From: an uncultured Clostridia bacterium
GTDB taxonomy: Bacteria; Bacillota; Clostridia; Peptostreptococcales; Acidaminobacteraceae
Direction: 5' to 3'
Assembly: GCA_945950065.1 (NCBI GenBank)
Contig: CAMFGQ010000005.1
Span: 1-24,550 of the forward strand
Length of the DNA: 24,550 nucleotides
Below are positions 23,359 through 24,550 of this stretch, piece by piece. Below the pieces are notes generated by a model. That model saw nothing but the letters and a program-made list of their open reading frames with translations, did no database searches and was not told the DNA's origin. Position 1 is the stretch's first letter. Each line of letters opens with the position of its first letter. The translations under genes were made by a program, and so were the position numbers.

Positions 23359-23429
23359 TCTTTTCCTCCTAGAAATAATACTTGTTTTTATAGAACAAAT
23401 CGTGTACTGCGCTTCACCTCCTTTAATGT

Positions 23430-24272
23430 CTACAGTGATAACTTTCCATCCAGAGCCAGAAAATGATCCAAAATCATTCTACTTACTTTAGCTCCGTACA
23501 AAGTTGCATCGTGATTCATATAGTAAAGGCTGTCGTAAAACTCTTTGTGCAGCATGACCAGTACATAATCACCTTTTGGTGTATAGATAATGCCGCCATC
23601 ATTACGACAGGCATTCATGCTTCCACTCTTGGATGCGACTTCAATGAGTTCATCACTTCCTGCCACACTGTCGTCTCCTGCAAGATAGTATTGAGGAAAC
23701 TCACGGACAATCATACTGTTATAATGTTGCTTTTTAAAGATATCGATCATGGCCTTGGAGGCTTCTGGACTAACTAGTTCCCCTTGATGAAGTTTATAGA
23801 AGAACTCGCCATAGTCTTTTGCCGTGGTGGTTCCCAAGTCCTTATACTCATCCCAATCAATGGGATTATGTAGCTTGGTTCCACTAAAGCCATAGTCTTC
23901 AATGGTCTTGTTGATCTCTTCAAGTCCTAAGTAGTCGATCATTGCATTGGTAGCTGTATTGTCACTGACGATGATCATCAGGGTTGCGTAGTTCTTAACC
24001 TGCATGGAAAATCCACTCTCCATGTTGTGTAGAACTCCTGAGCCTTCTACGCGGTAGCTCTCCTTATAGGGAAGGAGTTCCTCCAGGTCCTTTTTGCCTT
24101 CTTCTACCTGTCGAAACAGATCCAGAAGGATATAGCTTTTAATGGTACTGGCGGCCTCAAAGGCTTCATTCTCATCATGAGAAAAGGTATTTCCATGAAA
24201 GTCTTTGGCATAAAAGGCCATCTTTCCGTTATAGCTTATTAGTTCCCTTTTAACGCGATTCTCTAATGTCAC
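23430..24272 (-). CDS. Cytosolic serine hydrolase of the beta-lactamase fold (not a resistance enzyme)
   Basis: A 280-residue protein with the three active-site motifs of the serine beta-lactamase/penicillin-binding superfamily: Ser42-x-x-Lys45 (STIK), Ser103-Asp104-Asn105 (SDN) and Lys215-Ser216-Gly217 (KSG). I see no class A omega-loop ExxLN with its deacylating glutamate; the region reads NPIDWDEYKDLGTTT. So a true beta-lactamase is unlikely, and a peptidase or esterase acting on peptides is more probable. There is no signal peptide or membrane segment, so it works in the cytosol. The start is GTG (24270-24272) behind AGGTGA. It lies eight bases after the NlpC/P60 gene and 71 before oppA, which supports work on imported, perhaps murein-derived, peptides. 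Confidence 0.85.
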   Translation of the reverse strand: MTLENRVKRELISYNGKMAFYAKDFHGNTFSHDENEAFEAASTIKSYILLDLFRQVEEGKKDLEELLPYKESYRVEGSGVLHNMESGFSMQVKNYATLMIIVSDNTATNAMIDYLGLEEINKTIEDYGFSGTKLHNPIDWDEYKDLGTTTAKDYGEFFYKLHQGELVSPEASKAMIDIFKKQHYNSMIVREFPQYYLAGDDSVAGSDELIEVASKSGSMNACRNDGGIIYTPKGDYVLVMLHKEFYDSLYYMNHDATLYGAKVSRMILDHFLALDGKLSL

Positions 24273-24280
24273 AGCTTCAC

Positions 24281-24550
24281 CTAAAAGATGCTTCCTGCTT
24301 GTTCAAAGCAATCCAGTAAGCTCTGATTAAAATCGTCATGATCAGGGTTCAAACTGTTGTAGGCTACTCCATTTCTCCCAGCAGCAGAGTGGATGTAGCG
24401 TCCATCCTCAATGTACATGGCAACATGTCCTGGGAAAAAGAGCAAATCACCTTTTTTGATTTCATCCTTGGGGATTTCCTTTAGTGGATAACCCTCTACA
24501 AGATTGGCATCTCTATAGATCAGGATTCCATTGAGCATATAGGCCATGGA
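24281..24550 (-). CDS. NlpC/P60-family cysteine peptidase, C-terminal part only
   Basis: The last 89 residues of a C40-family peptidase; the gene continues beyond the right edge, so neither its start nor its catalytic cysteine is visible. The diagnostic block is IKKGDLLFFPGHVAMYIEDG followed by YIHSA: the His of GHVAMYI is the general base, and the later region fits the family fold. The residues just inside the edge (MAYMLNGILIYRD) match the helix that follows the DCSG nucleophile motif. Family members cleave gamma-D-Glu-diaminoacid bonds in murein peptides, as does YkfC in Bacillus. The neighbouring Opp genes favour a cytosolic recycling role, but a secreted wall hydrolase cannot be excluded without the N-terminus. 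Confidence 0.88.
   Translation of the reverse strand, partial: SMAYMLNGILIYRDANLVEGYPLKEIPKDEIKKGDLLFFPGHVAMYIEDGRYIHSAAGRNGVAYNSLNPDHDDFNQSLLDCFEQAGSIF

Noticed and set aside
23430..24272. Class A beta-lactamase resistance gene
   Set aside because: No signal peptide and no ExxLN omega-loop glutamate; the context is a peptide transport operon.
1..24550. CRISPR arrays, tRNA or rRNA genes, insertion sequences, phage genes
   Set aside because: No regularly spaced direct repeats, cloverleaf sequences, transposase or integrase frames were found; the coding density and consistent strand argue for ordinary core chromosome.

Overview
The window reads as chromosomal DNA from an anaerobic Firmicute, most likely of the class Clostridia in the broad sense. 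The signs are moderate-to-low GC, strong AGGAGG-type ribosome binding sites, several GTG and TTG starts, a single-chain PurL of the Clostridium/Streptococcus type, and a PurF with the cysteines of an oxygen-sensitive iron-sulfur cluster. I cannot name a genus. Genes are tightly packed, all on the minus strand except one LysR regulator. No gap exceeds about 155 bases, and I saw no RNA gene, insertion sequence, CRISPR array or riboswitch.

Region 1 (minus strand, 13.66 kb down to 1) is a long run of genes led by a purine operon: purL, purE, purF, purM, purN, purH and purD. The purine genes are separated by at most 21 bases or overlap. After purD come a histidine phosphatase (ATGA overlap), a small two-CBS-domain protein, a palindromic hairpin at the CBS stop codon, a membrane sensor-like protein with a degenerate kinase tail, and the N-terminal two thirds of a PcrA/UvrD helicase that runs off the left edge. 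The seven enzymes cover eight of the ten reactions from PRPP to IMP, because PurH carries two. The PurC and PurB steps, and PurK, are not encoded here.

Region 2 (about 13.66-17.28 kb) holds a LysR-type regulator divergent from purL across an 85-base AT-rich gap with an inverted repeat. Facing it is a convergent gene for a wall-anchored adhesin with an acidic N-terminal stalk, a probable Cys-Gln thioester domain, four CnaB/SpaA-type isopeptide domains and a variant LPSMG sorting motif. The two genes overlap tail to tail by 29 bases.

Region 3 (17.24 kb to the right edge, minus strand) is one transcription unit read from right to left: an NlpC/P60 cysteine peptidase (cut by the window edge), a cytosolic serine hydrolase, the oligopeptide ABC transporter oppA-oppB-oppC-oppD-oppF, and an intrinsic terminator. 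Together these look like a system that imports peptides and trims them. By analogy with the Bacillus dpp-ykf operon I infer that murein peptides are the likely cargo.

The most interesting points are the thioester/isopeptide adhesin with its non-standard sorting motif, the Cache-domain pseudokinase, the presumed murein-peptide recycling operon with a non-lactamase serine hydrolase, and a purine operon that carries adjacent sensory genes and no visible riboswitch.
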